DNA of 64,000 nt, taken from assembly GCA_948099385.1 (NCBI GenBank), contig CANUEZ040000196.1, positions 2,029,001-2,093,000 of the forward strand. Reading direction: 5' to 3'. How positions within the stretch are numbered: position 1 is the first letter of the stretch; the number at the start of each line of letters is the position of its first letter. This stretch comes from Fasciola hepatica. Taxonomy: Eukaryota; Platyhelminthes; Trematoda; Plagiorchiida; Fasciolidae. Made by a program: the position numbers and the translations under genes. The notes beneath the pieces are model-generated. The model worked only from the letters and a program-made list of their open reading frames with translations. It did not search any database and had not been told where the DNA came from. This document shows positions 14,401 through 26,619 of the stretch, one piece after another.

Positions 14401-14936
14401 GTACAACCTACACAGCTTCCTTACTATGCATGCAGTTGATTAGTAGTACGAGATTAGATTAGATCAGAATAGATTAGATTTGTATAATATGATTGATCAT
14501 GCAGCTTGAACGCTCAACTGAGCATTGAAATCCATGGAAGCACTGTACAGCTGTTTCATCCTCTACGGGACTCGACTCATCAGCAGTGCACATCGACCGA
14601 GCCCACACGGGCACTCCAACAACCGGTGAACCATTGTGAATCGAACAACTTAACAACACAAGGCTATCCGGGATGGCTCTCAACGCTTTGTTCAACATCT
14701 ACACTACATGATATAGCACCCTTCCCAAACTCGCTTCAAATTTGAATGGTAAGAACCAGCTTCGCGCACACCGATCGACTCCTATGATGGATGACTTCTC
14801 TGTAGGGGCCTAAGTACAACCAACGCATTCCCAAATGAACAACCTACACAGCTTCATTACTATGCATGCAATTGATTAGTGGTACGAGATTAGATTAGAT
14901 TAGATTAGATTTGTATATTATGATTGATCATGCAGC
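11481..14936 (+). repeat. Irregular mosaic X-Y-Z-W-Y-X-Y-Z of type A monomers
   Basis: Anchors are 11481, 11912, 12344, 12775, 13206, 13638, 14069, 14506. The Y monomer (11912, 13206, 14069) carries a one-base deletion in aacaaccgtgaacc, plus ttaggagtacg, gtatattatg and the tail ggggcgtaag. X units (11481, 13638) share gggaatcgactc. Z and W (12344, 12775) share caacgaccgg, and W and the second X share a cctacagagc tail. Because Y recurs at spacings of three and then two monomers, no single period describes the block; it is best read as overlapping unequal exchanges. Confidence 0.8.
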
Positions 14937-17900
14937 TTGAACGCTCAACTGAGCATTGAAATCCATGGAAGCACTGTACAGCTGTTTCATCCTCTAAGGG
15001 ACTCAACTCATCAGCAGTGCACATCGACCGAGCAACCACGGGCACTCCAACAACCGGTGAACCATTGTGAATCGAACAACTTAACAACACAAGGCTATCC
15101 GGGATGGCTATCAACGCTTTGTTCAACATCTACACTACATCATATATAGCACCCTTCAAAAACTGGCTTCAAATTTGAATGGTAAGAACCAGCTTCGCGC
15201 ACACCGATCGACTCCTATGATGGATGACTTCTCTGTAGGGGCCTAAGTACAACCAACGCATTCCCAAATGAACAACCTACACAGCTTCCTTACTATGCAT
15301 GCAATTGATTAGAAGTACGAGATAGGTTCAGCTTAGATTAGACTTGTATAATGTGATTGATCATGCAGCTTGAACGCTCAACTGAGCATTGAAATCCATG
15401 GAAGCACTGTACAGCTGTTTCATCCTCTAAGGGACTCGACTCATCAGCAGTGCACATCGACCGAGCCCCCACGGGCACTCCAACAACCGGTGAACCATTG
15501 TGAATCGAACAACTTAACAACACAAGGCTATCCGGGATGGCTATCAACGCTTTGTTCAACATCTACACTACATCATATATAGAAAAATTCTCAAACTGGC
15601 TTCAAATTTGAATGGTAAGAACCAGCTTCGCGCACACCGATCGACTCCTATGATGGATGACTTCTCTGTAGGGGCCTAAGTACAACCAACGCATTCCCAA
15701 ATGAACAACCTACACAGCTTCCTTACTATGCATGCAATTGATTAGTAGTACGAGATTAGATTAGATCAGATTAGATTTGTATAATATGATTGATCATGCA
15801 GCTTGAACGCTCAACTGAGCATTGAAATCCATGGAAGCACTGTACAGCTGTTTCATCCTCTAAGGGACTCGACTCATCAGCAGTGCACCACGACCGAGCC
15901 CCCACGGGCACTCCAACAACCGGTGAACCATTGTGAATCGAACAACTCAACAACACAAGGCTATCCGGGATGGCTATCAACGCTTTGTTCAACATCTACA
16001 CTACATGATATAGCACCCTTCCCAAACTGGCTTCAAATTTGAATGGTAAGAACCAGCTTCGCGCACACCGATCGACTCCTATGATGGATGACTTCTCTGT
16101 AGGGGCCTAAGTACAACCAACGCATTCCCAAATGAACAACCTACACAGCTTCCTTACTATGCATGCAATTGATTAGTAGTACGAGATAAGTTCAGATTAG
16201 ATTAGACTTGTATAATATGATTGATCATGCAGCTTGAACGCCCAATTCATGTTTGAATTTCAAGGAAGCACTGTACAGCTGTTTCATCCTCTAAGGGACT
16301 CGACTCATCAGCAGTGCACATCGACCGAGCAACCACGGGCACTCCAACAACCGGTGAACCATTGTGAATCGAACAACTTAACAACACAAGGCTATCCGGG
16401 ATGGCTATCAACGCTTTGTTCAACATCTACACTACATCATATATAGCACCCTTCCCAAACTTGCTTCCAATTTGAATGGTGAGAACCAGCTTCGCGCACA
16501 CCGATCGACTCCTTTGATGGATGACTTCTCTGTAGGGGCCTAAGTACAACCAACGCATTCACAAATGAACAACCTACACAGCTTCCTTACTATGCATGCA
16601 ATTGATTAGTAGTACGAGATTAGATTAGATTAGATTAGATTTGTATAATATGATTGATCATGCAGCTTGAACGCCCAATTCAGCGTTGAAGTCCATGGAA
16701 GCACTGTACAGCTGTTTCATCCTCTAAGGGACTCGACTCATCAGCAGTGCACCACGACCGAGCCCCCACGGGCACTCCAACAACCGGTGAACCATTGTGA
16801 ATCGAACAACTCAACAACACAAGGCTATCCGGGATGGCTATCAACGCTTTGTTCAACATCTACACTACATGATATAGCACCCTTCCCAAACTCGCTTCCA
16901 ATTTGAATGGTTAGAACCAGCTTCGCGCACACCGATCGACTCCTATGATGGATGACTTCTCTGTAGGGGCCTAAGTACAACCAACGCATTCCCAAATGAA
17001 CAACCTACACAGCTTCCTTACTATGCATGCAATTGACTAGTAGTACGAGATTAGATTAGATCAGATTAGATTTGTATAATATGATTGATCATGCAGCTTG
17101 AACGCTCAACTGAGCATTGAAATCCATGGAAGCACTGTACAGCTGTTTCATCCTCTAAGGGACTCGACTCATCAGCAGTGCACATCGACCGAGCAACCAC
17201 GGGCACTCCAACAACCGGTGAACCATTGTGAATCGAACAACTTAACAACACAAGGCTATCCGGGATGGCTATCAACGCTTTGTTCAACATCTACACTACA
17301 TCATATATAGCACCCTTCCCAAACTCGCTTCAAATTTGAATGGTAAGAACCAGCTTCGCGAACACCGATCGACTCCTATGATGGATGACTTCTCTGTAGG
17401 GGCCTAAGTACAACCAACGCATTCCCAAATGAACAACCTACACAGCTTCCTTACTATGCATGCAATTGATTAGTAGTACGAGATTAGATTAGATCAGATT
17501 AGATTTGTATAATATGATTGATCATGCAGCTTGAACGCTCAACTGAGCATTGAAATCCATGGAAGCACTGTACAGCTGTTTCATCCTCTAAGGGACTCGA
17601 CTCATCAGCAGTGCACATCGACCGAGCAACCACGGGCACTCCAACAACCGGTGAACCATTGTGAATCGAACAACTTAACAACACAAGGCTATCCGGGATG
17701 GCTATCAACGCTTTGTTCAACATCTACACTACATGATATAGCACCCTTCCCAAACTCGCTTTAAATTTGAATGGTAAGAACCAGCTTCGCGCACACCGAT
17801 CGACTCCTATGATGGATGACTTCTCTGTAGGGGCCTAAGTACAACCAACGCATTCCCAAATGAACAACCTACACAGCTTCCTTACTATGCATGCAATTGA

Positions 17901-17956
17901 TTAGTAGTACGAGATAAGTTCAGATTAGATTTGTATAATATGATTGATCATGCAGC
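14937..17956 (+). repeat. Irregular transition block, units at 14937 to 17531
   Basis: Anchors are 14937, 15370, 15803, 16234, 16667, 17098, 17531. This is where the pure type A domain ends. Unit 15370 is preceded by a degraded microsatellite (gataggttcagcttag) and followed by tatagaaaaattctc. Unit 15803 duplicates the caccacgacc variant of 8878. Unit 16234 has a private haplotype patch (attcatgtttgaatttcaagg in two parts) and unit 16667 is the first type B unit. The latter is a hybrid: a B patch followed by the caccacgacc body of 15803. Units 17098 and 17531 return to type A. Confidence 0.85.
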
Positions 17957-20900
17957 TTGAACGCTCAACTGAGCATTGAAATCCATGGAAGCACTGTACA
18001 GCTGTTTCATCCTCTAAGGGACTCGACTCATCAGCAGTGCACATCGACCGAGCAACCACGGGCACTCCAACAACCGGTGAACCATTGTCAATCGAACAAC
18101 CTAACAACACAAGGCTATCCGGGATGGCTATCAACGCTCTGTTCAACATCTACACTACATGATATAGCACCCTTCCCAAACTCGCTTCCAATTTGAATGG
18201 TAAGAACCAGCTTCGCGCACACCGATCGACTCCTATGATGGATGACTTCTCTGTAGGGGCCTAAGTACAACCAACGCATTCCCAAATGAACAACCTACAC
18301 AGCTTCCTTACTATGCATGCAATTGATTAGTAGTACGAGATTAGATTAGATCAGATTAGATTAGATTTGTATAATATGATTGATCATGCAGCTCGAACGC
18401 TCAACTGAGCATTGAAATCCATGGAAGCACTGTACAGCTGTTTCATCCTCTAAGGGACTCGACTCATCAGCAGTGCACATCGACCGAGCCCCCACGGGCA
18501 CTCCAACAACCGGTGAACCATTGTGAATCGAACAACTTAACAACACAAGGCTATCCGGGATGGCTATCAACGCTTTGTTCAACATCTACACTACATCATA
18601 TATAGCAAAATTCCCAAACTGGCTTCAAATTTGAATGGTAACAACCAGCTTCGCACACACCGATCGACTCCTATGATGGATGACTTCTCTGTAGGGGCCT
18701 AAGTACAACCAACGCATTCACAAATGAACAACCTACACAGCTTCCTTACTATGCCTGCAATAGATTAGTAGTACGAGATTAGATTAGATTAGATTAGATT
18801 AGATTTGTATAATATGATTGATCATGCAGCTTGTTCGCCCAATTCAGGTTTGAATTTCATGGAAGCACTGTACAGCTGTTTCATCCTCTAAGGGACTCGA
18901 CTCATCAGCAGTGCACATCGACCGAGCAACCACGGGCACTCCAACAACCGGTGAACCATTGTGAATCGAACAACTTAACAACACAAGGCTATCCGGGATG
19001 GCTATCAACGCTTTGTTCATCATATGCACTACATCATATATAGCACCCTTCCCAAACTCGCTTCAAATTTGAATGTTAGTTACCAGCTTCGCGCTTACCG
19101 TTCGACTCCTATGATGGATGACTTCTCTGTAGGGGCCTAAGTACAACCAACGCATTCCCAAATGAAAAACTTACAAAGCTTCCTTACTATGCATGCAATT
19201 GATTAGTAGTACGAGATTGGATTAGATTCGAATAGATTTGTATAATATGATTGATCATGCAGCTTGAACGCTCAACTGAGCATTGAAATCCATGGAAGCA
19301 CTGTACAGCTGTTTCATCCTCTAAGGGACTCGACTCATCAGCAGTGCACATCGACCGAGCAACCACGGGCACTCCAACAACCGGTGAACCATTGTGAATC
19401 GAACAACTTAACAACACAAGGCTATCCGGGATGGCTATCAACGCTTTGTTCAACATCTACACTACATGATATAGCACCCTTCCCAAACTCGCTTCAAATT
19501 TGAATGGTAAGAACCAGCTTTGCGCACACCGATCGACTCCTATGATGGATGACTTCTCTGTAGGGGCCTAAGTACAACCAACGCATTCCCAAATGAACAA
19601 CCTACACAGCTTCCTTACTATGCATGCAATTGATTAGTAGTACGAGATAAGTTCAGATTAGATTTGTATAATATGATTGATCATGCAGCTTGAACGCTCA
19701 ACTGAGCATTGAAATCCATGGAAGCACTGTACAGCTGTTTCATCCTCTAAGGGACTCGACTCATCAGCAGTGCACATCGACCGAGCAACCATGGGCACTC
19801 CAACAACCGGTGAACCATTGTCAATCGAACAACCTAACAACACAAGGCTATCCGGGATGGCTATCAACGCTTTGTTCAACATCTACACTACATGATATAG
19901 CACCCTTCCCAAACTCGCTTCCAATTTGAATGGTAAGAACCAGCTTCGCGCACACCGATCGACTCCTATGATGGATGACTTCTCTGTAGGGGCCTAAGTA
20001 CAACCAACGCATTCCCAAATGAACAACCTACACAGCTTCCTTACTATGCATGCAATTGATTAGTAGTACGAGATTAGATTAGATCAGATTAGATTAGATT
20101 TGTATAATATGATTGATCATGCAGCTCGAACGCTCAACTGAGCATTGAAATCCATGGAAGCACTGTACAGCTGTTTCATCCTCTAAGGGACTCGACTCAT
20201 CAGCAGTGCACATCGACCGAGCCCCCACGGGCACTCCAACAACCGGTGAACCATTGTGAATCGAACAACTTAACAACACAAGGCTATCCGGGATGGCTAT
20301 CAACGCTTTGTTCAACATCTACACTACATCATATATAGCAAAATTCCCAAACTGGCTTCAAATTTGAATGGTAACAACCAGCTTCGCACACACCGATCGA
20401 CTCCTATGATGGATGACTTCTCTGTAGGGGCCTAAGTACAACCAACGCATTCACAAATGAACAACCTACACAGCTTCCTTACTATGCCTGCAATAGATTA
20501 GTAGTACGAGATTAGATTAGATTAGATTAGATTAGATTTGTATAATATGATTGATCATGCAGCTTGTTCGCCCAATTCAGGTTTGAATTTCATGGAAGCA
20601 CTGTACAGCTGTTTCATCCTCTAAGGGACTCGACTCATCAGCAGTGCACATCGACCGAGCAACCACGGGCACTCCAACAACCGGTGAACCATTGTGAATC
20701 GAACAACTTAACAACACAAGGCTATCCGGGATGGCTATCAACGCTTTGTTCATCATATGCACTACATCATATATAGCACCCTTCCCAAACTCGCTTCAAA
20801 TTTGAATGTTAGTTACCAGCTTCGCGCTTACCGTTCGACTCCTATGATGGATGACTTCTCTGTAGGGGCCTAAGTACAACCAACGCATTCCCAAATGAAA

Positions 20901-23158
20901 AACTTACAAAGCTTCCTTACTATGCATGCAATTGATTAGTAGTACGAGATTGGATTAGATTCGAATAGATTTGTATAATATGATTGATCATGCAGCTTGA
21001 ACGCTCAACTGAGCATTGAAATCCATGGAAGCACTGTACAGCTGTTTCATCCTCTAAGGGACTCGACTCATCAGCAGTGCACATCGACCGAGCAACCACG
21101 GGCACTCCAACAACCGGTGAACCATTGTGAATCGAACAACTTAACAACACAAGGCTATCCGGGATGGCTATCAACGCTTTGTTCAACATCTACACTACAT
21201 GATATAGCACCCTTCCCAAACTCGCTTCAAATTTGAATGGTAAGAACCAGCTTTGCGCACACCGATCGACTCCTATGATGGATGACTTCTCTGTAGGGGC
21301 CTAAGTACAACCAACGCATTCCCAAATGAACAACCTACACAGCTTCCTTACTATGCATGCAATTGATTAGTAGTACGAGATAAGTTCAGATTAGATTTGT
21401 ATAATATGATTGATCATGCAGCTTGAACGCTCAACTGAGCATTGAAATCCATGGAAGCACTGTACAGCTGTTTCATCCTCTAAGGGACTCGACTCATCAG
21501 CAGTGCACATCGACCGAGCAACCATGGGCACTCCAACAACCGGTGAACCATTGTCAATCGAACAACCTAACAACACAAGGCTATCCGGGATGGCTATCAA
21601 CGCTTTGTTCAACATCTACACTACATGATATAGCACCCTTCCCAAACTCGCTTCCAATTTGAATGGTAAGAACCAGCTTCGCGCACACCGATCGACTCCT
21701 ATGATGGATGACTTCTCTGTAGGGGCCTAAGTACAACCAACGCATTCCCAAATGAACAACCTACACAGCTTCCTTACTATGCATGCAATTGATTAGTAGT
21801 ACGAGATTAGATTAGATCAGATTAGATTAGATTTGTATAATATGATTGATCATGCAGCTCGAACGCTCAACTGAGCATTGAAATCCATGGAAGCACTGTA
21901 CAGCTGTTTCATCCTCTAAGGGACTCGACTCATCAGCAGTGCACATCGACCGAGCCCCCACGGGCACTCCAACAACCGGTGAACCATTGTGAATCGAACA
22001 ACTTAACAACACAAGGCTATCCGGGATGGCTATCAACGCTTTGTTCAACATCTACACTACATGATATAGCACCCTTCCCAAACTCGCTTTAAATTGGAAT
22101 GGTAACAACCAGCTTTGCGCACACCGATCGACTCCTATGATGGATGACTTCTCTGTAGGGGCCTAAGTACAACCAACGCATCCCCAAATGAACAACCTAC
22201 ACAGCTTCCTTACTATGCCTGCAATAGATTAGTAGTACGAGATTAGATTAGATTAGATTAGATTAGATTTGTATAATATGATTGATCATGCAGCTTGTTC
22301 GCCCAATTCAGGTTTGAATTTCATGGAAGCACTGTACAGCTGTTTCATCCTCTAAGGGACTCGACTCATCAGCAGTGCACATCGACCGAGCAACCACGGG
22401 CACTCCAACAACCGGTGAACCATTGTGAATCGAACAACTTAACAACACAAGGCTATCCGGGATGGCTATCAACGCTTTGTTCATCATATGCACTACATCA
22501 TATATAGCACCCTTCCCAAACTCGCTTCAAATTTGAATGTTAGTTACCAGCTTCGCGCTTACCGTTCGACTCCTATGATGGATGACTTCTCTGTAGGGGC
22601 CTAAGTACAACCAACGCATTCCCAAATGAAAAACTTACAAAGCTTCCTTACTATGCATGCAATTGATTAGTAGTACGAGATTGGATTAGATTCGAATAGA
22701 TTTGTATAATATGATTGATCATGCAGCTTGAACGCTCAACTGAGCATTGAAATCCATGGAAGCACTGTACAGCTGTTTCATCCTCTAAGGGACTCGACTC
22801 ATCAGCAGTGCACATCGACCGAGCCCCCAGGGGCACTCCAACAACCGGTGAACCATTGTGAATCGAACAACTCAACAACACAAGGCTATCCGGGATGGCT
22901 ATCAACGCTTTGTTCAACATCTACACTACATGATATAGCACCCTTACCAAACTCGCTTCAAATTTGAATGGTAAGAACCAGCTTCGCGCACACCGATCGA
23001 CTCCTATGATGGATGACTTCTCTGTAGGGGCCTAAGTACAACCAACGCATTCCCAAATGAACAACCTACACAGCTTCCTTACTATGCATGCAATTGATTA
23101 GTAGTACGAGATTAGATTAGATTAGATTAGATTTGTATAATATGATTGATCATGCAGC
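17957..23158 (+). repeat. 4-monomer higher-order repeat, three copies of ~1733 bp
   Basis: Copies start at 17957, 19690 and 21423. Slot 1 (17957, 19690, 21423) has the shortened gataagttcag microsatellite and cattgtcaatcg. Slot 2 (18393, 20126, 21859) has gcagctcgaacg. Slot 3 (18831, 20564, 22295) is type C with gcttgttcgccc and tail ttagttaccagc/gcttaccgttcg. Slot 4 (19264, 20997, 22728) follows a gattggattag tract. Copies 2 and 3 look identical over long stretches and share accatgggcac, absent from copy 1, so copies 2 and 3 are each other's closest relatives. Copy 3 carries replaced patches at about 22063-22184 and in slot 4 (cccccaggggcac). Confidence 0.92.
22063..22184 (+). repeat. Probable conversion tract inside the third 1733 bp HOR copy
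   Basis: Across this stretch copy 3 differs from copies 1 and 2 at about eight sites: catgatatag instead of catcatatatag, cacccttccc instead of aaaattccc, actcgcttt instead of actggcttc, attggaatgg, ctttgcgcac and catccccaaatg. Both flanks (body of 21859 and tatgcctgcaatag) match copies 1 and 2. Several of the imported variants (cgctttaaat, cagctttgcgcac) are also seen together at 27051 and 28344. A block of clustered differences inside otherwise matching copies is what non-reciprocal transfer between monomers produces. The edges are set only by the outermost differing bases. Confidence 0.75.
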
Positions 23159-26100
23159 TTGTTCGCCCAATTCAGGTTTGAATTTCATGGAAGCACTGTA
23201 CAGCTGTTTCATCCTCTAAGGGACTCGACTCATCAGCAGTGCACATCGACCGAGCAACCACGGGGACTCCAACAACCGGTGAACCATTGTGAATCGAACA
23301 ACTCAACAACACAAGGCTATCCGGGATGGCTATCAACGCTTTGTTCAACATCTACACTGCATCATATATAGCACCCTTCCCAAACTGGCTTCAAATTTGA
23401 ATGGTAACAACCAGCTTCGCGCACACCGATCGACTCCTGTGATGGATGACTTCTCTGTAGGGGCCTAAGTACAACCAACGCATTCCCAAATGAACAACCT
23501 ACACAGCTTCCTTACTATGCATGCAATTGATTAGTAGTACGAGATTAGATTAGATTAGATAAGATTAGATTTGTATAATATGATTGATCATGCAGCTTGA
23601 GCGCTCAACTGAGAATTGAAATCCATGGAAGCACTGTACAGCTGTTTCATCCTCTAAGGGACTCGACTCATCAGCAGTGCACATCGACCGAGCCCCCACG
23701 GGCACTCCAACAACTGGTGAACCATTGTGCATCGAACAACTTAACAACACAAGGCTATCCGGGATGGCTATCAACGCTTTGTTCAACATCTACACTACAT
23801 GATATAGCACCCTTCCCAAACTCGCTTCAAATTTGAATGGTCAGAACCAGCTTCGCGCACACCGATCGACTCCTATGATGGATGACTTCTCTGTAGGGGC
23901 CTAAGTACAACCAACGCATTCCCAAATGAACAACCCACACAGCTTCCTTACTATGCATGCAATTGATTAGTAGTACGAGATTAGATTAGATCAGAATAGA
24001 TTAGATTTGTATAATATGATTGATCATGCAGCTTGAACGCTCAACTGAGCATTGAAATCCATGGAAGCACTGTACAGCTGTTTCATCCTCTAAGGGACTC
24101 GACTCATCAGCAGTGCACATCGACCGAGCCCCCACGGGCACTCCAACAACCGGTGAACCATTGTGAATCGAACAACTTAACAACACAAGGCTATCCGGGA
24201 TGGCTCTCAACGCTTTGTTCAACATCTACACTACATGATATAGCACCCTTCCCAAACTCGCTTCAAATTTGAATGGTAAGAACCAGCTTCGCGCACACCG
24301 ATCGACTCCTATGATGGATGACTTCTCTGTAGGGGCCTAAGTACAACCAACGCATTCCCAAATGAACAACCTACACAGCTTCCTTACTATGCATGCAATT
24401 GATTAGTTGTACGAGATTAGATTAGATCAGATTAGATTAGATTTGTATAATATGATTGATCATGCAGCTTGAACGCTCAACTGAGCATTGAAATCCATGG
24501 AAGCACTGTACAGCTGTTTCATCCTCTAAGGGACTCGACTCATCAGCAGTGCACATCGACCGAGCCCCCACGGGCACTCCAACAACTGGTGAACCATTGT
24601 GAATCGAACAACTTAACAACACAAGGCTATCCAGGATGGCTCTCAACGCTTTGTTCAACATCTACACTACATCATATATAGCAAAATTCCCAAACTCGCT
24701 TCAAATTTGAATGGTAAGAACCAGCTTCGCGCACACCGATCGACTCCTATGATGGATGACTTCTCTGTAGGGGCCTAAGTACAACCAACGCATTCCCAAA
24801 GGAACAACCTACACAGCTTCCTTACTATGCATGCAATTGATTAGTAGTACGAGATTAGATTAGATTAGATTTGTATAATATGATTGATCATGCAGCTTGA
24901 ACGCTCAACTGAGCATTGAAATCCATGGAAGCACTGTACAGCTGTTTCATCCTCTAAGGGACTCGACTCATCAGCAGTGCACATCGACCGAGCCCCCACG
25001 AACCCTCCAACAACTGGTGAACCATTGTGAATCGAACAACTTAAAAACACAAGGCTATCCGGGATGGCTATCAACGCTTTGTTCAACATCTACACTACAT
25101 CATATAGCACCCTTCCCAAACTCGCTTCAAATTTGAATGGTAAGAACCGGCGTCGCGCACACCGATCGACTCCTTGATGGATGACTTCTCTGTAGGGGCC
25201 TAACTACAACCAACGCATTCCCAAATGAACAACCTACACAGCTTCATTACTATGCATGCAATTGATTAGTAGTACGAGATTAGATTAGATTAGATTAGAT
25301 TTGTATAATATGATTGATCATGCAGCTTGAACGCTCAACGGAGCATCGAAATCCATGGAAGCACTGTACAGCTGTTTCATCCTATAAGGGACTCGACTCA
25401 TCAGCAGTGCACATCGACCGAGCCCCCACGGGCACTCCAACAACCGGTGAACCATTGTGAATCGAACAACTTAACAACACAAGGCTATCCGGGATGGCTC
25501 TCAACGCATTGTTCAACATCTACACTACATGATATAGCACCCTTCCAAAACTCGCTTCAAATTTGGATGGTAAGAACCAGCTTCGCGCACACCGATCGAC
25601 TCCTATGATGGATGACATCTCTGTAGGGGCCTAAGTACAACCAACGCATTCCCAAATGAACAACCTACACCGCTTCCTTACTATGCATGCAATTGATTAG
25701 TAGTACGAGATTAGATTAGATCAGATTAGATTTGTATAATATGATTGATCATGCAGCTTGAACGCTCAACTGAGCATTGAAATCCATGGAAGCACTGTAC
25801 AGCTGTTTCATCCTCTACGGGACTCGACTCATCAGCAGTGCACATCGACCGAGCCCCCACGGGCACTCCAACAACCGGTGAACCATTGTGAATCGAACCA
25901 CTTAACAACACAAGGCTATCCGGGATGGCTATCAACGCTTTGTTCAACATCTACACTACATCATACAGCGCCGTTCCAAAACTCGCTTCAAATTTGAATG
26001 GTAAGAACCAGCTTCGCGCACACCGTTCGCCTCCTGTGATGGATGACTTCTCTGTAGGGGCCTAAGTACAACCAACGCATTCCCAAATGAACAACCTACA

Positions 26101-26619
26101 CAGCTTCCTTACTATGCATGCAATTAATAAGTAGTACGAGATTAGATCAGATTAGATTAGATTTGTATAATATGATTGATCATGCAGCTTGAACGCTCAA
26201 CTGAGCATTGAAATCCATGGAAGCACTGTACAGCTGTTTCATCCTCTACGGGACTCGACTCATCAGCAGTGCACATCGACCGAGCCCCCACGGGCACTCC
26301 AACAACTGGTGAACCATTGTGAATCGAACCACTTAACAACACTAGGCTATCCGGGATGGCTATCAACGCTTTGTTCAACATCTACACTACATGATATAGC
26401 ACCCTTCCCAAACTCGCTTCAAATTTAAATGGTAAGAACCAGCTTCGCGCACACCGATCGACTCCTATGATGGATGACTTCTCTGTAGGGGCCTGAGTAC
26501 AACCAACGCATTCCCAAATGAACAACCTACACAGCTTCCTTACTATGCATGCAATTGATTAGTAGTACGAGATTAGATCAGATCAGATTAGATTTGTATA
26601 ATATGATTGATCATGCAGC
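23159..26619 (+). repeat. Mixed monomers, units at 23159 to 26189
   Basis: Anchors are 23159 (type C), 23597, 24033, 24469, 24897, 25327, 25758, 26189 (all type A). Unit 24897 has a three-copy ATTAG tract (428 bp spacing) and the rare run ccacgaaccctcc, which recurs at 42659 and 43952. Unit 25327 has caacggagcatcg, and a two-base loss in ctccttgatgg lies just upstream of it. The tail of 25758 has ccgttcgcctcctgtg, shared with 40935 and 45245. No repeating multi-monomer order is evident here. Confidence 0.87.

Larger units (their letters stand above)
1..16233 (+). repeat. Left domain, type A monomers only
   Basis: All 37 anchors from 218 to 15803 have the A patch gctcaactgagcattg, and most have gagcaaccacggg or gagcccccacggg in variable mixture. 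The A patch holds a perfect 12-base interrupted palindrome, GCTCA-AC-TGAGC. Long junction catcatatatag and short junction catgatatag are intermixed. The homogeneity of the patch contrasts with the mosaic to the right. Confidence 0.93.

Noticed and set aside
17957..23158. Assembly duplication artefact explaining the HOR copies
   Set aside because: Copies differ at specific sites (accacggg versus accatggg, the 22063-22184 patch, the slot 4 changes), which a simple assembly duplication would not make. Exact copy numbers still depend on read support that I cannot see.
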